A stretch of DNA of 64,000 bases from Sepioteuthis lessoniana (lineage: Eukaryota > Mollusca > Cephalopoda > Myopsida > Loliginidae): positions 55,899,310 through 55,963,309 of the forward strand of contig OY757911.1 in the NCBI GenBank assembly GCA_963585895.1, written 5' to 3'. The notes beneath the pieces were generated by a model that had not been told where the DNA came from, made no database searches, and was given only the letters and a program-made list of their open reading frames with translations. Below are positions 46,911 to 59,300 of the stretch, in pieces. Position 1 is the stretch's first letter, and each line of letters opens with the position of its first letter. Position numbers and translations under genes: made by a program.

Positions 46911-47540
46911 TCAAATGAAAAGTGAAATGGGTTATAAAACACGCTATGCTGATCTTTGTTTTGCTTGGAGCAGATTAATGGAATTACCCTGACCACTCAA
47001 TGCACATCACTGAATTTTCTTCAATGAACAGTTTTCATTTAAAATAGATAAAGAGAGAATGTTTGTGTTATAATGCTGGTGTTGAAGACAATATGCTATA
47101 TAAGGGGTAAATAGCAATCTGCGGAAGGCGGTGTGATGATTTATGCAACATTTTCCAGGAAAACACAATGCATTTTGTCAGATGTCACCATACTCAGAAT
47201 AATTACAGTAGTATTCTGCGAAGGCATTGGGCTCTTCCAATAGAACAATGAAGTTTGCTACAATGTACATGTTGTAAAGTAATGTTTTTTAGGTCCCATT
47301 TGAAAAAACTCGAGAATATACTTGATGAAGAGCAGTTTTGTAACTAAACCAGAATTCAGAATTTTATGATATCTCCATTGATTACGATGTCTTCATCGAA
47401 TAATAGAAAATCTACTAAGATTAGCTTAAATACATATTATCTTTTTCTGTGTATATGCTTCGTCGTACAAGTTTGTATGTGTGTGTGTGTGTGTGTGTGT
47501 TTACTGAACTTCCTTTTTTTTTGGTTGACATGACTGATAT
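46911..47540. other. Unassigned DNA with a (TG)n tract
   Basis: (TG)n at about 47477-47500. No gene recognised. Confidence 0.4.
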
Positions 47541-47544
47541 ATTG

Positions 47545-47820
47545 CTGGCGGCGCAATTACCCTATAGATTATCGTCGTAGAAATGGAATCGACAATTCTT
47601 CAAATCCTGGACGACGCTGTTTGCGTTTCTTTATCCGCTAATTCCTTGTGAAAATGCAAGAACTCATCAGTTATCACGTCAGCTAAAATGGAATAGAAAG
47701 ACACATTTTTATCCTTGATTAGGCTCTTCTTCAAGGAGAAGGACAATTCTGAATGCAAACCAGCCGTTCAGCACTTAAGAATTGTCCTCGGCCAAAGCGT
47801 TATGTATATTCATTTTGGAA
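47545..47820 (+). mobile_element. tRNA-derived SINE, family A (copy 5)
   Basis: Head eroded ('GATTATCGTCGTAGAAATGG'), B box 'CTTCAAATCCTGGACGA', body with 'TTAGGCTCTTCTTCAAGGAGAAGG' and 'GAATGCAAACCAGCCGTTCAGC'. Confidence 0.65.
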
Positions 47821-47886
47821 ACATTGTGATTAGTTTACTTCCCTTTTCTTTTTTTTTTTAGTTATTCTTATTCCATTTCACTCAGA

Positions 47887-49595
47887 TATATCATCATCAT
47901 CGTATCGCGTCGCCACCACAGATCTCCCTTATCCTCTCCCGCCACCCGTCTATTTCGTCCATCGCTCCCGGAGAGTCTTCAAGGCTACATGCTGTATCGG
48001 CACAAAGCTGTTGTACATAGGTTCTAGCTGGTGGTGCTGCCTTTGCTCGTCCATGCGAAGGGGTCCACAAGAGTATGCCACTTATGAGTTCGTCCCTACT
48101 TCTTCAGCAGTGTCCCGCATGTCTGGTTCGTCTAATTTGGATAGTTTTCCTGGTGGCTAGTAGGTGGAAGTACAGCTGCTGCTTTTTGGGGTGATGCCTC
48201 CAGGACTTTTTCAGTATTGCTCACAGTATTCATGATTGCCGTCAAGCTTTTTTTTCCATAATTTCAGTTCGTGTCGATGTAGTGCATCAATATATTAGTA
48301 TCGACACGACCATTGCTAGGAAAAAACTGCATTTCATTTTATTAGAAAGGTCTGACTTCTATATGACTGATAGCCTATCGACAGCTGTCCATGCCTTTGC
48401 AAGTCACATGTTGATGTCTGTCTCGGTTGATGAGACACTGCTTCCTAGGTAGGTGAACTTGTCAACTAGTTTCAGAAAATTACCATTTAGTGTGGAGATG
48501 TCGCCTCTTTGATTAAAGCACATGTATTCTGTCTTGTATGCGTTAAAGGCCTATGCCAGGAGCTGCTCGATCCAGACTATGTAGCCGGCCTTCTGCTTGG
48601 GCGAATATATTTGCTAGACGCGATATGTCATCGATGCAGTGCGCGTTCATAACTGTTTGTACGAGGTAACTTCTGCTTCTTTCCTTTGTCAGCTTGAAAC
48701 TTTAAATTCATCGATAGACATTTTAAGCACGTTGTCTAGAGAGATGATATAGAATTATGGGGATAATGTGTCTCCTTGCAGCACACCTGCTACGATGTCG
48801 AAGTAATCTGTGTCTCCATCCGAGGAGTGGACTTTGACTTTCGCGTTTTTATATAGCATCATTATAGATGCGACGATTTCTTTGGATAGCCATAGGCAAG
48901 TAAAATTTGCTCCATCTTCCCTCTATATATGGAGTCAGAGGTCTTAGAGAAGTCGACAAATAATATCGTTGCCTCTATTTTGTTTACTCGTACACCTTCT
49001 AGAATTCAACGGATTGTTAAAATTTATGATGTCGCCGATCGATTTCTCCGAAAATCATGTTGGTTCTTTTTAAGTATGTTCTCAATTTTCAATTCTATGC
49101 AATTGCATAATAGAGCGTTGTAGATCTTGGCTGCTATGGATGTATGGGTTATACCTCGCTAGTTCTTAGCTAATCCGAGGTCACCTTTCTTAGGGAAAGG
49201 TAGGATGCATCCTTTTTGTCTATATGTCTATTGAGTTTTGATTATATACGGCATTAGAGTTGTGGAGCAGCATGTCACCGAATTCACTGGTCTTCCATAG
49301 TTCTGGGGGTATTTCATCAATCCCTGCTGCTTTTTCATTTTTAATTTTTCTTTGTACCGAGTCACGTTCCACTTGCATAAACTGTGCTAGTTCGATGTCA
49401 AGTTGTTTACAAATAATTCTCATGATTGTTTCATGTGTAACTTTCGGGGGGTTTCCGAGTAAATTCTGAAAATGTTGTTTCCATAGTTATATTCGTTCTT
49501 CTTGTCTGGTAGCTTTCAGTTTAGCTTTCGCAATGTTCTTTTTTCTGTTCACTTCGCTTACGTTTGTCATGCTAATATTACGCAGGCTAGATGAC
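47887..49595 (-). pseudogene. RTE-like non-LTR retrotransposon, decayed copy 5
   Basis: Reverse-complement match to copy 3 along its length. The 3' (ATG)n tract appears as ATCATCATC at 47891. It carries the QGD region near 48770, the KAFDS region near 48945 ('FSKTSDS'-like), the fingers region near 49160-49210, and 'RKIKNEKAAGIDEIPPELWK' at 49290-49350. Several indels and stops break the frame. Like copies 1 and 3 it begins in the linker upstream of the RT (about 49590). Confidence 0.88.
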
Positions 49596-51105
49596 TTGTT
49601 GTAAAAGGTGGCTACAGTAAAACTGAAATGTTTGAACTTGTTCATTTTCAGTTTCTTTTTTATTTCTTAATTTTTTTTGTTGTTGGTTATAGAGCATTTC
49701 TTGAAGATTAATATGGCTACGTATGATATACAATAATGAGTAAAACATTATTTTTCATATTCCCGTGAAAGATCAATTATTTAGAATCAGAAAAAATACC
49801 TACAACATTTTAATGTCAAAGAATCTTCTAGCGATAAGATTCTTTCAGTATCCAACTTATTTTTAACAGAAAAAGTGCTTTTCTGTATCACCCTCTCAGT
49901 GGTACTGACACCTTGTTTTGGTCGTAGGGGTACTGTTCCTGTAACATATCATAAGCAGTAATATCCAACCAGAACTCATCCCTTTTTAGCTCTACAATTG
50001 GCTTGAATCAAGAGTTTTCCTTCTCATAGACTGGTTGTCATACCAAGGTAAAAAAAATTCTAATCTGTCTTCAATATACTCATCGCTAGAGGGATATTAT
50101 TTTGATTCAAAGCTTTCCAAGAGTTTTACCCTACGTGAAAGGGAAAAGGCTGTCTCGGATTTATTTACCTCCAACGAAGATATCCGTAACCACACATGTG
50201 TTCCCTTGTTTCTATTCCCTATTCATTCAACATTAAATTAATTCCAGTCATTATCTACATGATCACGTAAAATGTGTTTATCCTAGACTTATGTTTAATA
50301 CAAAAGTGTTTGAAGGATTCCGATTTGTTTCTCCCAATTAATATGATATACAGTTTAGAAATGACAGCAATATTCTTTGCTAAACAATTTTATGATATAT
50401 CTAGGAAAAATCTGTTATTTTTATTTATCTTATCAATAGTCTTAATGTAACAATCACTAAAATTGCTTAAGAGGGAAATACAAAAAAAAAAAAGAAGAAC
50501 TTAATCAACTTAATAGGTTTCTTTATACTTCAAAGATCAAGAATCGATGAATCCAACAAATATAATAATTGATAATCTAAAAAAAAATAATTTAATAGAT
50601 GAACTTTTTTGCTCGGCATTACGTATTGTTTCAAATCAGACTATCTATATTTAAATCAATGAACTTCTTTGCATTTTCCCCAAATTAAAAATCAGTTAAT
50701 GATGTCTATTTAGAGGAATAATGCTATTTACAAAAAAAATCTACCGAGTTGATAAAATAATGAGTGAAATGAAACAGTCTTGTTTAAAATCTTTTAACGC
50801 ATATAAATAGCATTTATTTGAACTTCAATCAATCGGAATTTTAAAAATAATTATTCTAATAAAATGAACGACCAATCTCATTTATTTTTAAAATATCTCA
50901 TGTTGCAGATTATATATGTTTAGTGTGGAAGCTGTAATTTTTAACGTCTAGACTGTCCAATAATCGATTTCATTTTATTTGATTTCTTTTACTGCGTTAA
51001 AAATCAAATTACTAAATATCTTAATCTCACAACAACAAAAAACGTTTATAGATATCAAAATGGATAGCCAAAATAAAAAAAAGAAATGATAAATCAAAAA
51101 TCAAA
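49596..51105. other. Mostly unassigned AT-rich DNA
   Basis: A partial family A SINE on the minus strand is visible at about 49990-50100 ('GGCTTGAATCAAGAGTTTTCC', 'ACTGGTTGTCATACCAAGG'). No gene recognised in the rest. Confidence 0.45.
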
Positions 51106-51109
51106 TCTT

Positions 51110-51455
51110 GACCGATCGGTTGGAGCTGTAGAATACACTGACTGCTTCTCTGTAGAGGGATAAGACCCCAACGAGTGTCCTGGTATGATACTAAACAATC
51201 TGATGGTGAGGTTCCAATAATGTTAGAGCTTTGGGGGAATGCAGAGTACACTTCATTGCCATCGCCCCCATATCCAATCTGTCCCAGAGTGGTAGCACCT
51301 GATGAGGGTCCTATCTATGGGTTGAACTGAACGAAACCGTGGTTCCTTGAGTTTATGCGAAATTAATTATCTAAAATAAAACTGTTTTGACATATAAACA
51401 GCGTACTTATGCTATACTGAATTGCTTGAAATTGAACTGTTTTTGACATGAAGGT
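51110..51455 (+). mobile_element. Family C modular repeat (copy 5, first core)
   Basis: Core at 51115-51320 with the usual A-containing words ('GTAGAATACACTGACTG', 'GAGGGATAAGACC', 'CTAAACAATCTGATGG'), then array units to 51455. Confidence 0.75.
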
Positions 51456-52020
51456 ATGCATTCCCCAGTCGGCTGGGGGTGTGGAGTGCACCAGTTGCGC
51501 CTATGCGAAGGGGCGGGACACCCCATGAATGACCTGGATGTGATACTAGGAAATCTGGTATTGGGGTTCCAGTTGTGCTGGGGCTTTGCGGGGGCGGAGC
51601 ACCCCTTTGTTGTCATTGGGCCCAGATCCCATCTGGCCCGGAGAGGTGGCACTTGGTGGGGCCAAGTCTGTGGTTAGATAGAGCTAGACTACGTGCTTGT
51701 GCTAGGCTGAATTGTTTGAGTTGGAACTGTTTGACTAAGCTGAGCGGGTTGAAATTGATGTGTTTTTGACAATTAGGCTGTGTACTTACTTTTAAACTAC
51801 GTACTTGTGCTGGGCTGAATTTTTTGAAATAGAACTGTTTTTGACTTTGAAATAGTACTTACGCTAAATTGAATTGTTTAATATAGAGCTGTTTTGACAT
51901 AAAACTGTGTGTAAACAAAATATATTCTTATATTAAACTGATTTCGCTGAATTAGAACTGTTTGAATTAACTGAATAGCAATAAATAACCTACAAAATTT
52001 AAACCCAAACAACTCAAAAT
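51456..52020 (+). mobile_element. Family C modular repeat (copy 5, second core, A-to-G rich)
   Basis: The core at 51456-51680 and the first array units to about 51815 are collinear with the other copies, but G replaces A at many positions: GTGGAGTGCACC for GTAGAATACACC, GGGGCGGGAC for GGGATAAGAC, CTAGGAAATCTGG for CTAAACAATCTGA, CTAGGCTG for CTAAACTG. My hand alignment against five other copies gives about 40 A-to-G and about 5 T-to-C. Units after 51820 keep their A residues. A decayed tail lies at 51975-52010. Confidence 0.75.
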
Positions 52021-52590
52021 CAAATCAATGAACATATTTGCCTATAAACAATCTAAGGTGAAAGGGATAAAATTTAAAATCTTATGTTATTCATTTTCTT
52101 GTTAAAGATGAAATGTTATATTCTATTTGCTGGTTTTAGATCTTTTGTCTGCTCGAATGTTTACAAGTACTACTAAATTACTTTAATAACTTTTTAAAAT
52201 ATATTTCATTTTAATGCACCAGTTAGATAGCGTTAACTAATGCTATTACACCCTAGCAATTTTATTCGTCAAATAGTTTCATGTGCCATAAAAATATGGA
52301 TACAGCCGTTTGATTTCAAATAGCGGATGATAATCCTCAGTAAATGATTTCACAATTCTTTTTCACCCCTAAGGGAAGCCCCAACAGATACGACCAGTAA
52401 GAGTGGACCTTGAAGAAATAGTAAGAAATAAATACTTGAAATTTCCTTTGACTACAAAACAGGAGACTTACCAACGGATGCAGATAAGTGTCGTACCAAA
52501 AATTGAAATATATATTGATCAACAACAAAAAAAATAGTCATGAATGGAAGCACACTTTGAGTTTGATTAATGATAAAATGAAATCTCCAA
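52021..52590. other. Unassigned AT-rich DNA
   Basis: No gene or repeat recognised. Confidence 0.35.
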
Positions 52591-52594
52591 AATA

Positions 52595-53100
52595 TCCTGG
52601 TCCAGTCAGCTGATCCATGGAATACACCGACTATATCTCTGCGGAGGGGCAAGACTTCTAAATGAGTGTCCTTGATATGACACTAAACAATCTGATGGTT
52701 AGACTCCAGAAATGCTGCAGCTTTTGGTATTTTGATGTATTTGTTCATTGCAATCGTTTCCAGAACTGTTTTGAAATTTGCTACGCTGAATTGTTTTTAT
52801 GGGACTGTTTTTTACATTCAAATACGTTTAAACAACTGACTGATGTTTAATTGAATTGCTTGTGATACATAGCAAAACTTGGAACCATTTAACTTTGTTA
52901 AGTAAATGGAATTGTTTGAAAAATAACTGCTTAATAGTATAAAATGAATTTGGCATTAAATAACCTTCAGTGGTTTATATGCCATAAAATCAAACCAAAC
53001 AAAAGCAATTTATTTTATTAAAATGACTTAATTCGGCATAAAATGACCCGAAAAGGGTTGATATGCCGTAAAACGAAACAACCAACCAACCAACCAACTT
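52595..53100 (+). mobile_element. Family C modular repeat (copy 6) with double tail
   Basis: Core 52600-52770, array 52770-52940, tail 'TTTGGCATTAAATAACCTTC' then 'TTATATGCCATAAAATC' at 52950-52995. A second tail-like unit at 53030-53090 ends in a CCAA-rich run. Confidence 0.75.
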
Positions 53101-54545
53101 CAAAATATCCAGTACGACTGCGAAGATTTGAGGGCGACTTTATAAACTTTTCTGAAACTTTTAATTTATGACATTTTGATCAGATCAAGAAAGAAGTTAT
53201 CATTTCTTTTTTATGTAAGATCTGAAGAAAACATTAGATTCTTTGGATAAGTTAACTATTTTGATTAATCTAAAATGAATTTCAAATTTAATTTTATTCA
53301 ATAATCATAATGTTTGAACATAAAGCAAATATATATGGATATGAAGTTAATCTTGAAATTACAACCGCAGATATAGCTTTAGAAAATGGGGATAAATATA
53401 TCAATACATTTGAAAAATGGCAATATAAACATATACGATAATTCCTCATACATTTCATGTATAACAATAAGAATTAAATTTTACTCACCAGTAAACTTGA
53501 ATTACACTATCTACGGGACATTCTATTTTCATGCATGAATATATGTATTCAGGTTTCCTTAAATATTTACACCAAATGTATCTGTAATTCAACATATCAA
53601 CGTTTACAACATTTGACATTTACTTACCAAGCAAAGGATTCCTTATGAGAATATAAATGACTGGAAAATATTATTAATAATTATATAATATGTTGCATTT
53701 GACATTCCCTATATGTTGTTTTCTTTTCGTAGTTTTTAGAGCATAATAATTCTAGTTTGTGTTTCAACTTGTAATACCTCTAAGTGTGATGAAGGTTTAT
53801 ATCTAAGATATCAGTGGTGACTGCCTTTTCGAGCTATATTGTGTTGATGCGATCAGAAAACGTGATTTTCTGTTGACTTTTCCCAAATTCCATAAAACCG
53901 CAAAAGCCTTTATCTCAAAACGTTGATTAACATGCAAACGGAGAACAATAGGACGTGGTCCCAGTGCTGCTGATTCAAAGTATATTCATACACCAATATT
54001 GCATGATCTATCTATCTATCTATCTATCTATCTATAGTGACTGCCACTTTTTGCCATCTCGTTGATTCGCTATGAATACCCTGGGAAATGCATGTCACCC
54101 TTCAGGCCTAGTATATTCTTTCAAGCATTATTGCTTGCATGAAAATGAATTAGCTATCCTTCCGTGGAAACTGTCCCCTCCAGTACTCTCTTATATCTTC
54201 TCAAAGTTGCTGCAGATCCACATACTTTGTCATAGAATTGACACAAGTTCCCCGTAGGTTACTGCAGAGAGAATTTTATAAAATGAGTCTTCGAAAGCTA
54301 GCTGTCATGAAATCTTACATGAGTAGCAGTCCGGTTTAAAACAAACAGACCCTACTACAGATGTAAGAGACATGTTCAGGCTATTAGATGTCAGGGACTG
54401 TGACCAAGTCCTTCTTGCAAAGTTCATGCTTCGTACTGGGTTCTCCATACTTAAAATGCACAGCTTTCATCGATCACTTTCTTCTTTGTTGATCGATTTA
54501 TCACTTGCTCCCATTTTCTAGTATCAATACAAATCACCCGAGGTT
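53101..54545. other. Unassigned DNA, possible RT remnant and (ATCT)n
   Basis: (ATCT)n at about 54008-54036. Between 54300 and 54400 one frame reads a 'QSGLKQTDPTTDVRDMF'-like string that faintly resembles the 'CGFR..R.T.D' region of another LINE class; too weak to call. Confidence 0.3.
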
Positions 54546-54552
54546 ATTTTGA

Positions 54553-54556
<4 letters not shown>

Positions 54557-54598
<42 letters not shown>

Positions 54599-54603
54599 GT
54601 GTT

Positions 54604-54653
<50 letters not shown>
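54557..54653. repeat. Two (TA)n arrays
   Basis: TA runs at 54557-54597 and 54607-54653, followed by a GA-rich stretch to about 54765. Confidence 0.97.
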
Positions 54654-54657
<4 letters not shown>

Positions 54658-54769
54658 GAGAGACAGAGAGAGTGACAGTAGAAATACTGACAGAGAAAGA
54701 AAGAGAAAGAGAAAGAGAGTGAGAGCAAGAGGGGCGAGAGAGGGGGTGGGTGGGGAAAAAGAGAGAATA

Positions 54770-55440
54770 AAACTGCAGTCATGCAATTGTGATTGAGTTA
54801 TTTCTCAACCTATTACTGAAGGGTATTTTTCAAGTACAATGACAAATGCTAACATAACCCGAGGTTTTCCAAGTCCACGAAGATATGATGCTGACATATG
54901 ATTTTCTTGATAGTTTCATCGAATTTATTTACTACATTTTTCTCTCAGTTATTATCAAAGTTAACATATTTCTTAAAATAATACTTACTCCTAGCGACTG
55001 ACGATTAATGTTTTCCGATTCAAATACAATTTATTGTAATGGTATTTCTAAATGCAACTGGCTTAACCTTTTTTTCTTAAAGAATTAGTAGAATCAAAAT
55101 TATTAAGAAAATATAAAACTCCTTCGATGATTCATTCCTCCTTTGAAATATTCAATCTCCACTAAGGAGTTAAGACCATCACTGTTTTGGTTTTTACCTT
55201 GAAGTATCACTGTTATGTTTTCTTGAAAATATGTAAGCTTTTATTCTTATTCTTTGAATATCTTTTAAATAACTGCTGTCTCATTTCAGGTGTGTAAAAA
55301 TTTGATACTTGGGTGGGCATCTTAAATTGAAATGAAGATAAACAAATATATACGTAAATAAAAAAAATTGGAAAATTTACTATTCAAAAAAAGAAATGGA
55401 GCAGTGTTTTGAATTTTTTTTTCTAATATTCTAATTTAAA
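54770..55440. other. Unassigned AT-rich DNA
   Basis: No gene or repeat recognised. Confidence 0.4.
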
Positions 55441-55674
55441 GACGGTGTGAATTAGGAAACGCGTGAAGAGCAAATTGTTTGTGACAAGGGAAATAAGATA
55501 GACAGACACTTCATGTTCTCAGTGAGAGAAGTTACTTATTCTGTCAATGACACAACCAGAAAAGACAGTATTGAACGTGTTTGTTAAGAGCGACAGCAGA
55601 AAAGTTCACAGCTACAAGTCTAAACGCAGAGATGGCCCATGTAAATAAAGGCGACGTTTCTTTCAAAGACATCA

Positions 55675-55989
55675 ATGATGTGCACGGTCGTTGTGTTAGT
55701 GGTTGTAGTGGTGTTCTTCGTAGTTGTGTTCGTCTTCTCAGTGGTAGTAGTCGTCGTTATATTCAGAAAGTAAGTAACGTTTCCGGAGACAATGCCGGTG
55801 GTAAATTTGAAAATTATGGCTTTTCCTTTCGAAGTGACGAACGCTGACGATGTCAACTCTGTGCCGAGATGGTACGTGGTTAATAGTAATTACTGCGATG
55901 ATGTTGATATAAATTGCAAGAAATATTACTTCTCCTTCTTCTCCGACTATTACTACTACAAAGTATTAAAAGTAAAACGAGACTCGTAA
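55675..55989 (+). other. Candidate small orphan frame with hydrophobic N terminus (speculative)
   Basis: From Met at 55675 one frame encodes about 30 residues that are almost all Val/Phe/Ile after 'MMCT', ending 'IFRK', then a stop at 55771. The same frame resumes for about 70 codons to 55989 ('FPFEVTNADDVNSVPRWYVV', 'CDDVDINCKKYYFSFF'). The stop overlaps a perfect GTAAGT, so the first part could be an exon ending in a splice donor. The GTAGTGGT-rich DNA also keeps other frames open, so chance is a serious alternative. No family recognised. Confidence 0.15.
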
Positions 55990-56129
55990 GAGCTAGATTA
56001 AAGAATGATCCATTGAGATTTGTGAAATAGCTTAAAATTTTACTATATTAACAAATGATATATTCATTAGACAAAATTCATCTCAGACAAAGAGACGCAT
56101 ATAATTCTCAGGGATTTTGATATAAAACA

Positions 56130-56330
56130 TGGATAACTTAATTGGACTTAGTGTTCAAGTCTTGAAGAGCGGAAAATCAGAAGAAGAATCGAGACCATCC
56201 AGAAAACAGTTTGTTAAGATAGGAGAGAATTTTCAGTGGAATCCTGGACACTTGAGGAGATTTAGAGTCATTCCGAATCTACTGAATGACCGCCTGGGTC
56301 TATGAAAACCAGAAAGGAGTTAAATAATAA
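56130..56330 (+). mobile_element. RLE-type LINE 3' fragment
   Basis: Plus-strand remnant of the C terminus and 3' UTR ('GAGACCATCC', 'CTTGAGGAGATTTAGAGTC') ending in (TAA)n at 56322-56336. It meets an ATT repeat from the opposite-strand copy. Confidence 0.6.
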
Positions 56331-56356
56331 TAATAATTATTATTATTATTATCATT

Positions 56357-59300
56357 ATTTACTCCTTTAAAGGTTTTCACATCAGTATTAGCTGATGGTC
56401 TTTCACTGGAGTTTGAGTGACAGCAAGTCTTCTAAAGTCTCCAGGAATCTTCTCAGTATTTTGGCCGTCCTCAACAATGCTGTAGTTTGGATGGTCTCCA
56501 CTCGTATTTCAATTTCCAAGTCCTCTAGTCCATTTGATAGTTCTTTAGTTGTTGTACCGAATTCACAAATCACGACTGGTATGATTGTCATCTTCATATT
56601 CCATAGTTTTTTTAACTCCATAGCTAGGTCGAAGTACTTATCCTTTTTTTTTCACTTTCTTTCAGATTTATTCTGTGGTCAGCCGGGACAGCAAAATCTA
56701 CAATTTTGCACGTTCTCTTTTTTTGTTAATTACTATGCGGTCTGGTCTTCTAGCTGAGATAAGTTGATCTGTTTGTATGTCAAAGTCCCATAGAAGTTTG
56801 TGTGCGCCATTCTCCAGGACAACTGTTGGGTGGTGCATATACCATTTGTTCGTATGTTCAGATTTAAATTTCCTGAACATAACCCAGTGGATCACCTTGC
56901 CCACCCAGTCGTGCCTAGTCTTATACTTATTCTATGCTAATTTGCTGCATTTGCTTATGATGTGATTGATAGTTTCGTCTCTATCGCCACATAACAACAT
57001 TTGCTATTTTGTTGCGTCTTATCTATTCTCGCTTTGATTTGTTTGGTTCTTATGGCGTTGTTTTGTGTTGCAATTAGGAGAGATTATGTTTCTCTTTTAT
57101 AGTTTTATTTTCTTAGCCACGGCCAGGTTATCTCGCCCGAGATGTACTTTATTAGTCGTTTAAAGCGCCCATAAATTTGTTTTTCTTCTCATTTTTTTTC
57201 CTAGATATTGTAAGTTTGTTGGTCACCGTGTGCTCAGTATCGATTTTGTTGGCTCTTTCGTGTTTTTCTAAGTAGTCGTTGTATCGATGAGTCAACACGG
57301 GCAACTCCTCTTCCTACTTCTTTCTTGATACATATAATCTGTCAACGTCGTCTCTGGGATGTAGTGCCTTATGCATGGTCATTAGTTTCATTGTTCTTTA
57401 GTCCCTTTGATTAAGTTCTGTTCCATTTCAACAAGCGTCCCGAATATATAATGAAGAGTACAGGCCAGGTATTTATTCGTTTGTCAAATTTTCTGCTAGA
57501 CACTTTTGTTTCGTGTAGTTTTCTATTTCTTCTGAGATATTCTTTCTTAATTCTGTCCTTCATCTCCACTCTTTTGATGGTGTATGCCTCCAAAATGCCC
57601 AAGTATTTGTAGGTTTACTTTTCTTTGGGCGTTCCAATCTTGTCTTGACTTGGTAGTTCCATTCCGTCAGTCAGATGTCATTTGCCAGAATTCATTTCAA
57701 GAATTCAAGAATTTCATATAGAAAAATGTGCCATGCTAGTACATGGCACATTTTTCTATATGAAATTCTTTAGAATTTTCAGTTCTTTTTCATTTTTACA
57801 AAGAGTTTGATGTCATCCATGTACATTAGGTGATTGATGCTTTCTTTCGATCTACTTAGTTTGTATCTGGCTGTGCATTTTCTGAGTATGTGGTTAAGTG
57901 GCATCATCGCAACTATGAATAGTAACGGTAATAGTACATCTCCTTGAAATATGCCTCTTTGGACCTTTGCTTCAGCTAAGATTCCCCCTCCTGCTTTCTG
58001 TTCTACTTTTCAGGTTTTCATGGCTTTCTCGATAAAGTTTATGACGTCATCTGATATTTTGTACATTTTTAGGTAGTTTATTATCCAGCTTTGTGGAACC
58101 ATACCATATGGATTTTTGTAGTCAACCAAGGCCATAACTAGGTGTTTTCGTTTGGTCTTCTTCTCGTTTAGGATCTGCTGATCAATTAAAATAACTCTAC
58201 TATGCCTCCCTTCTGTTCCTCGGGCAATAATACGTGGTTTTTTAGCGAGTAATAAATATCTTCCCTTACTTGTGCTGTTAATATTTTCCACATAATCCGT
58301 AGGCACGTTATGAGTCTGTAGTTATTCAGGAGGGTTCCCTTGAGAGGGTCTTTAGGATCAAATTGGTCTTTTCTTTGGTCATCCACTCAGTTATGTGGTT
58401 CCTTGTTAGCATCTGTTAATTTCTAGTGCTTGTCTGTCGTGAATGTAGGTGGATTTATTGAACCAGAATCCATGTATTCCATCATGGCCTGGCGTTTTCC
58501 AAAATTGTTCGGTTTCTCTTGCATCGGGTTGTTGGTATGTTTTGGTGTCATCTCCTTCCAGTTGTTGGTAGACATTTCTTTCTTTGCTTTGAAATATCCT
58601 GCTTTGTCTCTATTAAGTTACCTTTTGTCGATATATCTTCATCTCCCTTCTTTCGCCAGTATTTTCTGGTTTATTTCCTCAAGTTGTATTGTTATTTTCT
58701 CTTGTGTTTCCTTTCTTTTGTTTTTTCTATCGTTCGGTCGGTTTTTGTAGATTTTTTATCTGCGTTTCTAGTCGAATTTTCCATCCTGGTGTAGATTTTT
58801 TTGTTCGTGCTTTTTGAGGGATCCCAATTTTCTCACAAACCAAATTCGCCTCTGCATATATTAATTCATTTAATTCGGTTATATTATTCGTTGATATATA
58901 AGTTGGTACTTGATTTATTTTTTTCCGTTTCCGTCTTAACTATACTCCATTTTATGTTTCTTAGTGATGGTAAGGTAGTCTTTTCACCGTTCATAATTGC
59001 TCTAAAATTATCTAGATTTACTTTTTGTTCTTGTGTTAATGTTTACTCTGTGTTGTTTGATTGTGAGGCGTTTCTATTTTCCGAAGAAATCGCTTCCTTT
59101 TGGTTATATTGCTTTTGTTTGTTAATAATTGCTTTTTTGTTATATAGTATTACAATTTTGTTCATTATTTCTGTTCTGGTGTGTTTCAAGTATTTCAAGG
59201 TCAGAAAACCAACCTTTCTTTATTATTGTCCTGGTTTGCTCAGCAAGTCTTAGGCTTGTTGTGTGAGAAGTAGTGCATTCTTGATAGATCTCTATCATCC

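Noticed and set aside
54300-54400. Remnant of a third LINE reverse transcriptase
   Set aside because: Only one short string looks RT-like and it contains a stop; not enough to support a feature.
55620-55856. Minus-strand Thr/Asn-rich (mucin-like) frame
   Set aside because: It is the complement of GTAGTGGT-rich sequence; the repeats alone explain the composition.
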